NCBI GenBank assembly: GCA_964573725.1
Contig: CAZNLJ010000012.1
Location: 57,797-121,796 of the forward strand
Reading direction: 5' to 3'
Source of the DNA: UBA6168 sp964573725
Lineage (GTDB): Bacteria; Bacteroidota; Bacteroidia; Chitinophagales; Saprospiraceae
Length of the DNA: 64,000 nt
Shown here: positions 26,429-34,855 of the stretch, piece by piece
Numbering within the stretch: position 1 is the first letter of the stretch
Layout of the letters: each line of letters starts with the position of its first letter
The notes under the pieces: model-generated
Seen by the model: the letters and a program-made list of their open reading frames with translations, nothing else
Told to the model about the DNA's origin: nothing
Databases searched by the model: none
Translations under genes and position numbers: made by a program

Positions 26429-27278
26429 ATTGGGACAAATCATCCCAATCCAACAAACCCGGTTCGAAGAGGTTTTCGTCCAGTTCCACCGGTTCCGGGG
26501 TTGCGGCGGCGGCATCGGCCGAATTCCCCCCGACATTTTTCCAGTGGACGGAGACATCCGTTCCGACGGAGAGTTCGCCGGTATTCGGATCCGCCTCCAG
26601 CAAGATGCAGGAGAAGGCGAAAGTAAGTAATTCGGGGCCATCGAAGGAGATGCTGTTGCTGGAGTTGCCGGAGACACGGACGGACGCGTTCGCATCGGAG
26701 ACGATTTGCCGGATTTCCGGCAGGGAGAAGTTGCCTTGGCCTTGTCCGGCACCGGTCAGTTGGATGGTAAATCCGTTGGACAGGATGGCATCCGTGACCA
26801 GGAGCAGGCGGAACGGCGCCTCCCCGGAAAAGATGCGTGCGGAGGGGTGGGACAGGTCGAGTGTCCGGTTCCGCAGGGCGGTCCCGAGTTCGTTCCTGTC
26901 GATCCAACGGCGGCGGACCTGGTGGAAGGACAAGGACATTTCCTTGCCGTTATTGAGGTTGGCACCGAGGGTAGCGGAAGGCAGCCCGAAGCCATGGAAG
27001 AAACCTTCCAACAATTTCAGTCCGATATTCCAGTCCATGGACCTTGTCCGCTGAAGGTTCACATCCGCCACGGTGTCTTCCCGCAGGGTGATCGTCAATT
27101 CGGAGGGTTGCGACAGCAGGTGATGGAGGGCCCCCCGCTTATCCGTTTTTCCGTCCCGCTCCGCGATGACGAGCAGGGGTTGGATGCTGGTTTCCGGTAC
27201 ACGCACCGGGGTGGCTCCGAAGATATCCCGCAGGGCGGAGGTGGTATCATTATTGCAGATTCGGAATCGAAAAGCCAT
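26427..27278 (-). CDS. Bacterial gasdermin-like pore-forming protein (candidate)
   Basis: 283-residue protein with no signal peptide. Recognised by order of elements known in bacterial gasdermins: an opening strand FGATPVRVPETSIQPLLV (20-37), a GALHHLL turn, the hydrophobic IGLKLLEGFFHGFGLPSATL (85-104), LSFHQVRRRWIDRNELGTAL (116-135), LLLVTDAILSNGFTIQLTGA (158-177), IRQIVSDANASVRVSGNSSN (189-208) and FDGPELLTFAFSCILLE (212-228). Family members are kept inactive by a short C-terminal peptide, cut by a partner protease, then form membrane pores and kill phage-infected cells. Here about 50 residues follow the core (TDVSVHWKNV ... LLDWDDLSQ), acidic at the end. Cys8 is a candidate lipidated Cys, although characterised examples have it nearer the start. 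No protease gene is adjacent. Assignment is from memory of the family pattern, not a search. Start at ATG 27278; the frame continues upstream to 27491 with poor sequence. Confidence 0.7.
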   Translation of the reverse strand: MAFRFRICNNDTTSALRDIFGATPVRVPETSIQPLLVIAERDGKTDKRGALHHLLSQPSELTITLREDTVADVNLQRTRSMDWNIGLKLLEGFFHGFGLPSATLGANLNNGKEMSLSFHQVRRRWIDRNELGTALRNRTLDLSHPSARIFSGEAPFRLLLVTDAILSNGFTIQLTGAGQGQGNFSLPEIRQIVSDANASVRVSGNSSNSISFDGPELLTFAFSCILLEADPNTGELSVGTDVSVHWKNVGGNSADAAAATPEPVELDENLFEPGLLDWDDLSQ

Positions 27279-27807
27279 GGCTTCGTATTTTTGCTCGGAA
27301 GTTATTTGCACCGGTCCGCCTGCATCAAACCGGCCCTGTCGCGCGGGCGGACCCGACCTGATGATGCTGCCGTAGTGCGGCAATCCTGCCAAGTCCCAAT
27401 ATAGTGGATATTCCGGCGCATTCGGCCGGAGGACCCACTTTTTTTTGACCCGAGCCCCGGGCTGGTATACGGGAAGCCCGGAGCGAGGCAAGGCCGGACA
27501 GATTATTCCGGATTCCGGTCAAAAAAATCAGATTTTGGGTCGACTATTGGAAAAAAGTCTTAATTTTGACCGGATTAAAAGATGTCCGTGTAGCCGTCGA
27601 AATGCGTGTGTTCCCCGGAGCATCAAAAATCGCCCAGTGTTTATAGGCGTCGTGAATGCAAGGCAACAAGCCGTTCGCACGATGATATCGGGCCGAAGTC
27701 CCAACTGGTTCGTGCGATAAGATGCGGTTCATCACCTTATTTAGTATCAGACCGGATTGGTTGCTATTCGGCGATTGGTCCGTATGAAATATTTGAATGG
27801 GTTAGGA
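27279..27807. other. Intergenic stretch upstream of the gasdermin-like gene
   Basis: About 530 bases with no convincing gene. Two short open frames (plus strand, roughly 27445-27720 and 27606-27860) have no recognised motif. It should hold the minus-strand promoter of the gasdermin-like gene, but no perfect TAnnTTTG was seen on that strand close to the start. Confidence 0.5.
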
Positions 27808-27854
27808 ATTGGGAATTCGGTTTTCCACAAGAAAACCGATCCCAATCTTTTTTT
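27808..27854 (+). terminator. Orphan plus-strand terminator
   Basis: Arms at 27808-27825 and 27831-27846 pair ATTGGGA and CGGTTTTC with GAAAACCG and CCCAAT (small bulge), 5-base loop, then CTTTTTTTG. No recognisable plus-strand gene ends just before it, so it may close a short RNA or a lost gene. Confidence 0.65.
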
Positions 27855-27929
27855 GTGTGAGTTTCCTACCTTCCTGATTTTGTTTATTTTCTCTCCCTTT
27901 TTTAAGTTGGTCACCATGTACGCTGCCCT

Positions 27930-29060
27930 ATGGACAGGCCGGTAAGGGTCATGCATGTCTCCACCGCCGGGACCTGGCGGGGCGGGGAGCAACAGGTTTG
28001 CCACCTCATGGCCGCATTGCGGCTCCGGGGCTTGGAGCAGGGCTTGTTTTGTGCGGAAGGATCGGCCATAGCCCGGGAAGCTGCTCGGATCGGCATAGCG
28101 GTGCATACGTACCGGCGGTGGATGCGTACCGGTCCGGCGGCATGGCGGATCCGGACCTTATGTCGGCGGCATGCGGTGGAGGTGTTGCATGCCCATGATT
28201 CGGGGGCGCACACGATGGCTTGGCTGGCCAAACTGCTGGGCTTGCGATGCAGGTTGGTCGTGCATCGACGCGTCGATTTTCCGGTGGGACGGCATAAGTT
28301 ATCGCGGTGGAAGTACCGGCATGATGCGACGGACCACTACATCTGCCTGACGCAAGCCATTGCGGCGGTACTTGGCCGGACGGTTCCCGGGCATCGGATG
28401 AGCGTGGTGCCCAGCGGGGTGGATTTGCGGGTTTTCGAACCATGGTGGGAGCCGGCGGCGCGCAAAGCGGCGCGGGCCTGGCTTCGGACCGAGCTGGGGG
28501 TAGGGCCGGAAACGGTGGTGATACTGAATGCCGCGGCATTGGCGGGCCACAAGGATCAGGCGACCTACCTTCGGGTGGCCGCAAGTTTCCTGGGGGCGGA
28601 CAAGCCGATGGCGTGGGTGGTAGCGGGAGCGGATGCCGGCGAAGGCATGGAACTGCGGCGGCTCATCGAGGAGTTGGGATTGACCGGTGCGGTGCATCTG
28701 CTCGGATTCCGTACGGATGTGCCGAGGATAATGGCAGGGTCGGACCTTTTCCTGTTCACCAGCAGGATGGAGGGAATGGGCAGCGTGTTGTTGGAAGCGT
28801 TTGCGAGCCGGCTTCCGGTGGTGACCACCGATGCGGGGGGCATAACGGCGGTGGTGCGGCATGGGAGCAACGGGTTGGTGGCGCCGGTAGGCGATGCGGC
28901 GGCCTTGTCGGCGCTGGTCCGGGATTTGTTGGCCGACGAGGGATTGCGGGAGCGGCTGACCGCTCGGGCAACGGCCGACCTGGCCGGATTCTCCAGGGAA
29001 AAAATGGCGGAGCGGATTGTCCGTATCTATGAAAAGATACGAACCGTCGGTTCCACATAA
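27930..29060 (+). CDS. Glycosyltransferase family 4
   Basis: 376-residue GT-B enzyme. N-terminal half: VMHVSTAGTWRGGEQQVCHL (glycine-rich acceptor loop) and EVLHAHDSGAHTMAWL. C-terminal half: the GT4 catalytic block GFRTDVPRIMAGSDLFLFTS, then EGMGSVLLEAFASRLPVV with the E-x7-E pattern. It would transfer a sugar from an NDP- donor to a cell-surface glycan or lipid. Start 27930 follows a short unrelated ATG frame. The PgpH gene begins 9 bases after its stop, so the two are probably co-transcribed. Confidence 0.93.
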   Translation: MDRPVRVMHVSTAGTWRGGEQQVCHLMAALRLRGLEQGLFCAEGSAIAREAARIGIAVHTYRRWMRTGPAAWRIRTLCRRHAVEVLHAHDSGAHTMAWLAKLLGLRCRLVVHRRVDFPVGRHKLSRWKYRHDATDHYICLTQAIAAVLGRTVPGHRMSVVPSGVDLRVFEPWWEPAARKAARAWLRTELGVGPETVVILNAAALAGHKDQATYLRVAASFLGADKPMAWVVAGADAGEGMELRRLIEELGLTGAVHLLGFRTDVPRIMAGSDLFLFTSRMEGMGSVLLEAFASRLPVVTTDAGGITAVVRHGSNGLVAPVGDAAALSALVRDLLADEGLRERLTARATADLAGFSREKMAERIVRIYEKIRTVGST

Positions 29061-29069
29061 CGGACGCGA

Positions 29070-31109
29070 ATGAAAAATACGAAGATGTCGGGCCTGCTGC
29101 GCGGCAGTCAGGGCCAGCGCGTGGTCAATACCATGGCCATCCTGGGCACCATCCTGGCCATCAGCATCCTGTTTCCGGGGGGTGCCGATTTCGGCTACGA
29201 ATACCGGCTCGGGCAGACCTGGCCGTACGAGGACCTGGTGGCGGCATTTGATTTTCCGATTTACAAGCGTGGGGAAGAGCTTCGCACGGATAAGCGAGAC
29301 GCGGCGACGGAACAGCCACCGGTGTACCAGTTGGACACCTTGCGGGGGCCACGGCAGGTGGACGCCGTCCGGAGCCGGTTCGGTACCGGCCGGCCGCAGG
29401 GGGTGTCCGACGACCACCTGGCCTATGGTTGCGAGGTCTTGGTCTCCTTGTACCGGCAGGGTATCCTGGGGCCGGAAGCCGGTCGTCCCGATATCATCAT
29501 GTTGGTGCAGGGCAATCGCCTGCGCACCCGGACCGTGGGGACATTCCTCGACCTGGCGCAGGCGCGCCGGCATTTGGCCGACTCGTTGCAGTCCTATGAC
29601 CCCGCCGGATTCCCGCCGGTCCTGCGCCAGGCCCTGGAGGCCGCCCTGGCACCGAACATCAGCTACGATTCCGCCTGGACCGAGAAACTTCGGTCGGCTG
29701 CAACCGCATCCGTCACCACGACGAAAGGCATGGTCCGCGAAGGCACCCTGATCGTCCGGGAAAAGGGCGTTGTGACCCAGGAGACATTCGACATGCTGTC
29801 GAGCTACGAAAGGGCCATTCGGGAATTGGGCGCCGAAAGGCCTGCCGCCCAGGTATTCCTGGGCTACGTGATGTTGCTCACGCTCCTCTTGGGCACCTTC
29901 ATGATGTACCTGGGGGCCTATCGTCGGGAGATCCTCGAGCACAGCCGGTACTTGTTGTTCGTCCTGTTGTGGCTGCTGGTATTCGGCTACCTCAGCAAAT
30001 TGTTGCGGCAAGAGGTCGGATTGAGCAGTTACCTCATCCCTTATTGCATCGCACCCATCGTCATCCGCCATTTCTTCACCTACCGGCTGGCCTTCTTCAC
30101 CCATGTGGTGGTCATCCTGGTCGTCTCCATGATCAATTCCGAAGGGTTTCCCTTCCTGTTCACCCAGCTGGTGGCGGGGGTGGTCGCCGTGTTGACCGTC
30201 GCGGATGCGCGGAATTGGAGTGTTTTCTTCCGCTCCATGTTGTATATATTCCTGGCATATGCGGTTTCCTTGCTCGGACTGTCCTTGACGGAGGGAAATG
30301 ACCTGTCTGACATCGACTGGTCCGCCTTCGGTTGGTTGGTGGGGAACGGGTTGCTGACCCTGGTGGCCTTTCCGCTTATTCCCTTGATGGAGCGGGTTTT
30401 CGGATTCACCTCCTCCATTTCGTTGGTGGAATTGGCGGCCATGAACCGCCCGCTGCTGCGGGAACTGGCCATGAAGGCACCCGGTACGTTCCAACATTCC
30501 CTGCAGGTAGGCAACCTGGCGGAGGCGGCCGCCATCGAAATCGGGGCCAATCCGCTGCTCGTCCGGACAGGTGCCCTCTACCACGACATCGGCAAGCTCA
30601 ACCATCCGGAGTATTTTATGGAGAACCAACCCTTCCGAAGCCCCCATGAGGACCTGACTCCGACGGAAAGCGCCGCCATCATCATGGCCCATGTCGCGGA
30701 CGGACTGCAGCTGGCCAGGAAACACAACCTGCCGAAAGTCATCACCCGGTTCATCGCCACCCACCATGGAACCAGCCAGGTGTCCTATTTCTACCGGCAC
30801 TGGTTGCGGGCCCATCCGGACGAAACGACCGTTCCCGCCGAGTTCTCCTACCCGGGACCCCGACCGCAGACGAAATGCGAAACGCTCGTCATGTTGGCCG
30901 ATACGCTGGAGGCCACCGCCCGAAGCCTGAAGGAACCTTCCGGGACCAGCATCGATGCGCTCGTGGATAAGGTCATCCGGGAAAAAATGGAAACCGGACA
31001 ACTGGCCGAGTCCCGCATCACCGTCGAAGACCTGGAGAAATGCCGGCGCGTATTCCGGCAGATGTTGCGCAGCATCCATCACGTGCGGGCGGAGTACCCG
31101 GAGACTTGA
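29070..31109 (+). CDS. 7TMR-HD phosphodiesterase, PgpH-like
   Basis: 679-residue membrane protein. One span near residues 20-37, a periplasmic 7TMR-HDED domain (about 40-265), seven spans (about 265-455) and a cytosolic HD domain (about 470-640) with QHSLQVGNLAEAA, GALYHDIGKLNHPEYF (HDIG) and FIATHHGTSQVSYFY. This architecture is PgpH, which cleaves c-di-AMP to pApA. The NrnA-type enzyme at 5084 could finish that to AMP. No diadenylate cyclase is in this window. Near-contiguous with the upstream GT4 gene. Confidence 0.93.
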   Translation: MKNTKMSGLLRGSQGQRVVNTMAILGTILAISILFPGGADFGYEYRLGQTWPYEDLVAAFDFPIYKRGEELRTDKRDAATEQPPVYQLDTLRGPRQVDAVRSRFGTGRPQGVSDDHLAYGCEVLVSLYRQGILGPEAGRPDIIMLVQGNRLRTRTVGTFLDLAQARRHLADSLQSYDPAGFPPVLRQALEAALAPNISYDSAWTEKLRSAATASVTTTKGMVREGTLIVREKGVVTQETFDMLSSYERAIRELGAERPAAQVFLGYVMLLTLLLGTFMMYLGAYRREILEHSRYLLFVLLWLLVFGYLSKLLRQEVGLSSYLIPYCIAPIVIRHFFTYRLAFFTHVVVILVVSMINSEGFPFLFTQLVAGVVAVLTVADARNWSVFFRSMLYIFLAYAVSLLGLSLTEGNDLSDIDWSAFGWLVGNGLLTLVAFPLIPLMERVFGFTSSISLVELAAMNRPLLRELAMKAPGTFQHSLQVGNLAEAAAIEIGANPLLVRTGALYHDIGKLNHPEYFMENQPFRSPHEDLTPTESAAIIMAHVADGLQLARKHNLPKVITRFIATHHGTSQVSYFYRHWLRAHPDETTVPAEFSYPGPRPQTKCETLVMLADTLEATARSLKEPSGTSIDALVDKVIREKMETGQLAESRITVEDLEKCRRVFRQMLRSIHHVRAEYPET

Positions 31110-31176
31110 AGCGCCGGCCGCGCGGCACCGCAGCGGGTAATTCATGGCCGCCCACCTAACTACTTACAAAATCACC

Positions 31177-31184
31177 TATATTTG
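31177..31184 (+). promoter_or_regulatory. -7 element for lepA
   Basis: TATATTTG, a perfect TAnnTTTG, 93 bases before the lepA ATG; no clear -33 TTTG. Confidence 0.5.
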
Positions 31185-31276
31185 CACCCTGGAAATCCAG
31201 TCCGCCGGCAGGTAAGACCCCGCCGGCCGGTAGCCGGGAAAAGAAAACACCCGGGATCTCACCACCTGCGCCATCC

Positions 31277-33067
31277 ATGGAAAAAATCCGTAATTTTTGC
31301 GTTATCGCCCATATCGACCACGGTAAAAGTACCCTGTCGGACCGACTGCTGGAAGTGACCCAGACCATTTCCGCCCGGGAGATGAAAGACCAGGCCCTCG
31401 ACAGCATGGACCTGGAGCGGGAACGGGGCATCACCATCAAGAGCCACGCCATCCAGATGTACTACAACCACACCGACGGGCAGCGGTTTACCCTCAATCT
31501 CATCGATACGCCCGGTCATGTGGACTTTTCCTACGAGGTGAGCCGCTCGATAGCCGCCTGCGAAGGTGCCCTGCTCCTGGTGGATGCGACCCAGGGAATC
31601 CAGGCGCAGACCATTTCCAACCTTTACCTGGCCATCGAACACGACCTGACCATCATCCCGGTGGTCAATAAGATCGATATGCCGAACGCCATGATCGATG
31701 AGACAATCGAGCAGATCGTGGACCTGACCGGTTGTCGCATCGAGGATGTCATCATGACCAGCGGGAAGACCGGGGAGGGGGTACCGGCCCTGCTCTCCGC
31801 CATCGTCGAGCGGATCCCCGCCCCGAAAGGCAACCCGGATGCACCCCTGCAGGCCCTGATCTTCGACTCCGTGTTCAATCCCTTCCGCGGGGTCATCGCC
31901 TACTACAAGGTCATCAACGGTACCCTTCGGAAAGGGGATAAGGTGCGTTTCTACTACACCGGAAAGGAATACGAGGCCGATGAGGTCGGCATCCTGCAAA
32001 TGGACATGATTCCCCGACCCACCATGCAGACGGGGGATGTGGGTTATATCATTACCGGTATCAAGGTCTCCCGGGAAATCAAGGTCGGCGATACCATCAC
32101 CCACAAGGAAAATCCCTGCCGGGAAGCCATCCGTGGTTTCGAGGATGTGAAACCCATGGTCTTCGCCGGTATCTATCCCATTGAAAACGAGGACTTCGAA
32201 GACCTTCGGGACAGCCTCGAGAAATTACAGCTCAACGACAGCTCCCTGACCTTCGAACCGGAAAGTTCCGCCGCACTCGGCTTCGGTTTCCGTTGCGGCT
32301 TCCTCGGTATGCTCCATTTGGAAATCATCCAGGAAAGGCTGTCCAGGGAATTCGACATGGAGGTCATCACCACCGTTCCGAACGTATCCTACATCGCACA
32401 CACCACCAAAGGGGAGGAAATCTTCCTGCGTACCCCCGCCGATTTTCCGGATCCCACCAACCTCGATTATGTGGAGGAACCTTTCATCAACGCACAGATC
32501 ATCACCAAACCGGAATACATCGGCGCCATCATGAACCTCTGCCTCGAGAAACGGGGCATCTTCAAGAACCAGAACTATCTCACCCCCTCCCGGGTGGAAA
32601 TGACGTTCGAACTGCCGCTCGGCGAAATCGTATTCGACTTCTACGACCGGCTCAAGTCCATATCCCGGGGCTATGCCTCGTTCGACTATCACCCGATCGG
32701 TTACCGGGAATCCGACTTGGTCCGGGTGGATATCAAGCTCAATTCCGAAAGCGTGGACGCCCTTTCCGCCTTGGTCCATCGCGAAAAGGCGGCGACTTTC
32801 GGGCGCCGTATCTGCGAAAAACTCAAGGAACTGCTGCCCCGGCAACAATTCGTCATCGCCATCCAGGCAGCCATCGGCGCCAAGATCATCGCCCGGGAAA
32901 CCATTTCCGCCCTGCGCAAGGACGTGACGGCCAAATGTTACGGGGGGGATATCTCCCGAAAGCGGAAGTTGTTGGAAAAACAAAAGAAGGGTAAGAAAAA
33001 GATGCGCCAGATCGGTTCCGTCGAAGTGCCGCAGAAGGCTTTCCTCGATGTGTTGAAGCTGGACTGA
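31277..33067 (+). CDS. lepA: Elongation factor 4 (LepA)
   Basis: 596-residue ribosomal GTPase. G1 AHIDHGKSTLSDRLL, G2 region RERGITIK, G3 DTPGHVDFSYEV, G4 VNKIDMP; then domains II, III and V-like, and the LepA-specific C-terminal domain ending in KKMRQIGSVEVPQKAFLDVL. EF4 acts in translation, binding stalled or back-translocating ribosomes and aiding assembly. Full length and typical. Single gene; the contig gap lies 150 bases downstream. Confidence 0.98.
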   Translation: MEKIRNFCVIAHIDHGKSTLSDRLLEVTQTISAREMKDQALDSMDLERERGITIKSHAIQMYYNHTDGQRFTLNLIDTPGHVDFSYEVSRSIAACEGALLLVDATQGIQAQTISNLYLAIEHDLTIIPVVNKIDMPNAMIDETIEQIVDLTGCRIEDVIMTSGKTGEGVPALLSAIVERIPAPKGNPDAPLQALIFDSVFNPFRGVIAYYKVINGTLRKGDKVRFYYTGKEYEADEVGILQMDMIPRPTMQTGDVGYIITGIKVSREIKVGDTITHKENPCREAIRGFEDVKPMVFAGIYPIENEDFEDLRDSLEKLQLNDSSLTFEPESSAALGFGFRCGFLGMLHLEIIQERLSREFDMEVITTVPNVSYIAHTTKGEEIFLRTPADFPDPTNLDYVEEPFINAQIITKPEYIGAIMNLCLEKRGIFKNQNYLTPSRVEMTFELPLGEIVFDFYDRLKSISRGYASFDYHPIGYRESDLVRVDIKLNSESVDALSALVHREKAATFGRRICEKLKELLPRQQFVIAIQAAIGAKIIARETISALRKDVTAKCYGGDISRKRKLLEKQKKGKKKMRQIGSVEVPQKAFLDVLKLD

Positions 33068-33180
33068 GGCCTGCCCCGACCCGGATGGCTCCCGGCCCTG
33101 GTGCCGGCCGCCGTTACTGTCTGCCGGTGGAAAGCCTTGTACGGCTTCCCGTCCGGTCATCCGTTTATAGCCCTTTCCCT

Positions 33181-33218
33181 GCCCCGCCCTTCCCCACCTG
33201 CCATTCCCGTGCTGCCGG
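33181..33218 (+). repeat. 38-base direct repeat, left copy at gap edge
   Basis: The last 38 bases before the N run are identical to the first 38 after it (33319-33356). Probably contig-end overlap rather than a biological repeat. Confidence 0.95.
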
Positions 33219-33318
33219 NNNNNNNNNNNNNNNNNNNNNNNNNNNNNNNNNNNNNNNNNNNNNNNNNNNNNNNNNNNNNNNNNNNNNNNNNNNNNNNNNN
33301 NNNNNNNNNNNNNNNNNN
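33219..33318. other. Assembly gap (100 N)
   Basis: Exactly 100 N, a usual placeholder for a gap of unknown size, between two identical 38-base ends. Confidence 0.99.
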
Positions 33319-33356
33319 GCCCCGCCCTTCCCCACCTGCCATTCCCGTGCTGCCGG
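33319..33356 (+). repeat. 38-base direct repeat, right copy at gap edge
   Basis: Identical to 33181-33218; see that entry. Confidence 0.95.
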
Positions 33357-33761
33357 ACCGCCGGATGCGCCGGTGCCGCGCTTCCGCGCACCGGCTAGTC
33401 TCTCCTGTATCCCTTTCCCCGGCTGGCCCATGTGTTCCGACCTGCCCCCCGGCGGCAATTCGTTGCGCGGCCGTCCTTGGTCCGACGGCCCGTCTCGTCC
33501 GGCGAATCGACCCGTACCGTCGGGTGCGGCGGTTTCCCGGAATCCGGCAAAAAAAATTTCAATAATTATTGAAAGATTTAAAATCGGCGAATTATCGGCT
33601 TTTTTTGATATAAAATGTTGAAATTTAGTAAAATATGAATGAATGACAGTGTGTTATGATTCGTTTTGAATTTTCAAGATTAGATGGTCTGCAAAATATT
33701 TTTCCGAATGATTCACAAAATGCAAACAAATTATTCTGCCGATTGTAATACATTCCTTAAA

Positions 33762-33782
33762 TTTAACTTGAAAAAAGTTAAA
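33762..33782. promoter_or_regulatory. Inverted repeat upstream of blh
   Basis: TTTAACTT (33762-33769), GAAAA, AAGTTAAA (33775-33782). Fifty-two bases upstream of the blh ATG, in the position of an operator or a leader hairpin. Confidence 0.5.
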
Positions 33783-33799
33783 CAGCGTATGCTGAACTG

Positions 33800-33813
33800 G
33801 TCACCCTGGTGAC
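33800..33813. promoter_or_regulatory. Palindrome GTCACC-CT-GGTGAC before blh
   Basis: Perfect 6-base arms with a 2-base spacer, 21 bases before the blh ATG. It could be an operator or a 5' leader hairpin close to the ribosome site. Confidence 0.45.
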
Positions 33814-33834
33814 TTATCATTCAACACGGAGTGT

Positions 33835-34824
33835 ATGCGGCAAGAAAAGGTCAGTGTATCCCGGTCCTGGGTAAGAAATGTGGCATACATCGTCACCTTC
33901 TCCGCTTGTTTGGCGGGATTCCTCCAAGTGGATCCCTTGCCGGGCCAAGTGACCACCGGGGCGGCATTGGCGCTTTTGTTGGGCGGGATTCCGCATGGGG
34001 CGACGGACCACATCCTGTTCCGACACCTGGTCTCCGCAGGACGCCTTGATTTCGGTATGCATTGGTTCTATGTCGGATACCTGTTGCTCGGGGCCCTGTA
34101 TTTCCTGCTTTGGCAATGGCTGCCTTCCTTGGCGCTGTGCCTGTTCATATTGATTTCGGCCTATCATTTCGGGCAATCGAACTTCAGTACCTTTCCTTTC
34201 GTCGGTGCCCCGGAAGCCGTGCTGACCCATCTTTTGTGGGGATTGTCGGTCATCCTGGCGCCCGTGTTGCTGCATTGGGATGAATCCTCGGTCATCATTT
34301 CGGAAATCACGGGAACCACGGATACGATCGATGCCATGGACCGCCGGACCTTGTTGGCGGGCTTGTGCATCCCGAACCTGATATGGCTGGGGCTGATGAC
34401 CTGGCGGAACGGGTGGCCGGTCCGGCGTTTATGGCGGGAGGTCTCCGCCCTGCTCCTATTGATGGTACTTTTTCTTTTCACCCCCTTGTTGTTGGGATTC
34501 GCCATCTATTTTTTCTTCTGGCATTCGGCCGGCTCGGTCGTCGACCAGTTGGAGGTGTTGCGCAAGGGAAACCCCGGCTACGGGTTCGGCCGGTACTTCC
34601 GGCAGGTGCTGCCCTTTTCCTTCCTGGCCTTTGCCGGGCTGGGAGCGCTATACCTGCTGCTCGGACCCTCGCTCAACCAAGGCCCGAACTTGGGTATCCT
34701 GTTCATTTTCATCGCCATCGTCACGGTGCCGCACACAGTGCTTATGGAACACCTGTACCGATGGGGCGGCCTTTCGGACGTAGTGTTTCCGGCAAACACC
34801 GATAAATTGACTTTCAACCGGTAA
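33835..34824 (+). CDS. blh: Brp/Blh-family beta-carotene 15,15'-dioxygenase
   Basis: 329-residue integral membrane oxygenase that splits beta-carotene into two retinal molecules, the chromophore of the rhodopsin encoded next. The family's membrane His motifs are present: GGIPHGATDHILF, ISAYHFGQSNF, FFFWHSAGSVVDQ and VTVPHTVLMEHLY. Length and about eight membrane spans fit. The rhodopsin gene starts 31 bases after its stop, so one transcript is likely. Beta-carotene synthesis genes are not in the window. Confidence 0.96.
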   Translation: MRQEKVSVSRSWVRNVAYIVTFSACLAGFLQVDPLPGQVTTGAALALLLGGIPHGATDHILFRHLVSAGRLDFGMHWFYVGYLLLGALYFLLWQWLPSLALCLFILISAYHFGQSNFSTFPFVGAPEAVLTHLLWGLSVILAPVLLHWDESSVIISEITGTTDTIDAMDRRTLLAGLCIPNLIWLGLMTWRNGWPVRRLWREVSALLLLMVLFLFTPLLLGFAIYFFFWHSAGSVVDQLEVLRKGNPGYGFGRYFRQVLPFSFLAFAGLGALYLLLGPSLNQGPNLGILFIFIAIVTVPHTVLMEHLYRWGGLSDVVFPANTDKLTFNR

Positions 34825-34855
34825 ACATTCACTTACATAATAAACAGATTGTTTT

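Larger units (their letters stand above)
33357..33834. other. Regulatory, partly AT-rich stretch before the rhodopsin operon
   Basis: No gene seen. From about 33545 the sequence turns sharply AT-rich against a GC-rich background and stays so up to the blh start. It contains the two inverted repeats listed separately. No perfect TAnnTTTG was found, so the promoter may be of another class. Confidence 0.6.

Noticed and set aside
27286..27293. Plus-strand TATTTTTG as a promoter
   Set aside because: It points away from the gasdermin-like gene, lacks a -33 element and no gene follows that fits; probably chance in an AT-rich spot.
33181..33356. Two-copy repeat as a CRISPR or other repeat array
   Set aside because: Only two copies, each touching the N run; contig overlap explains them.
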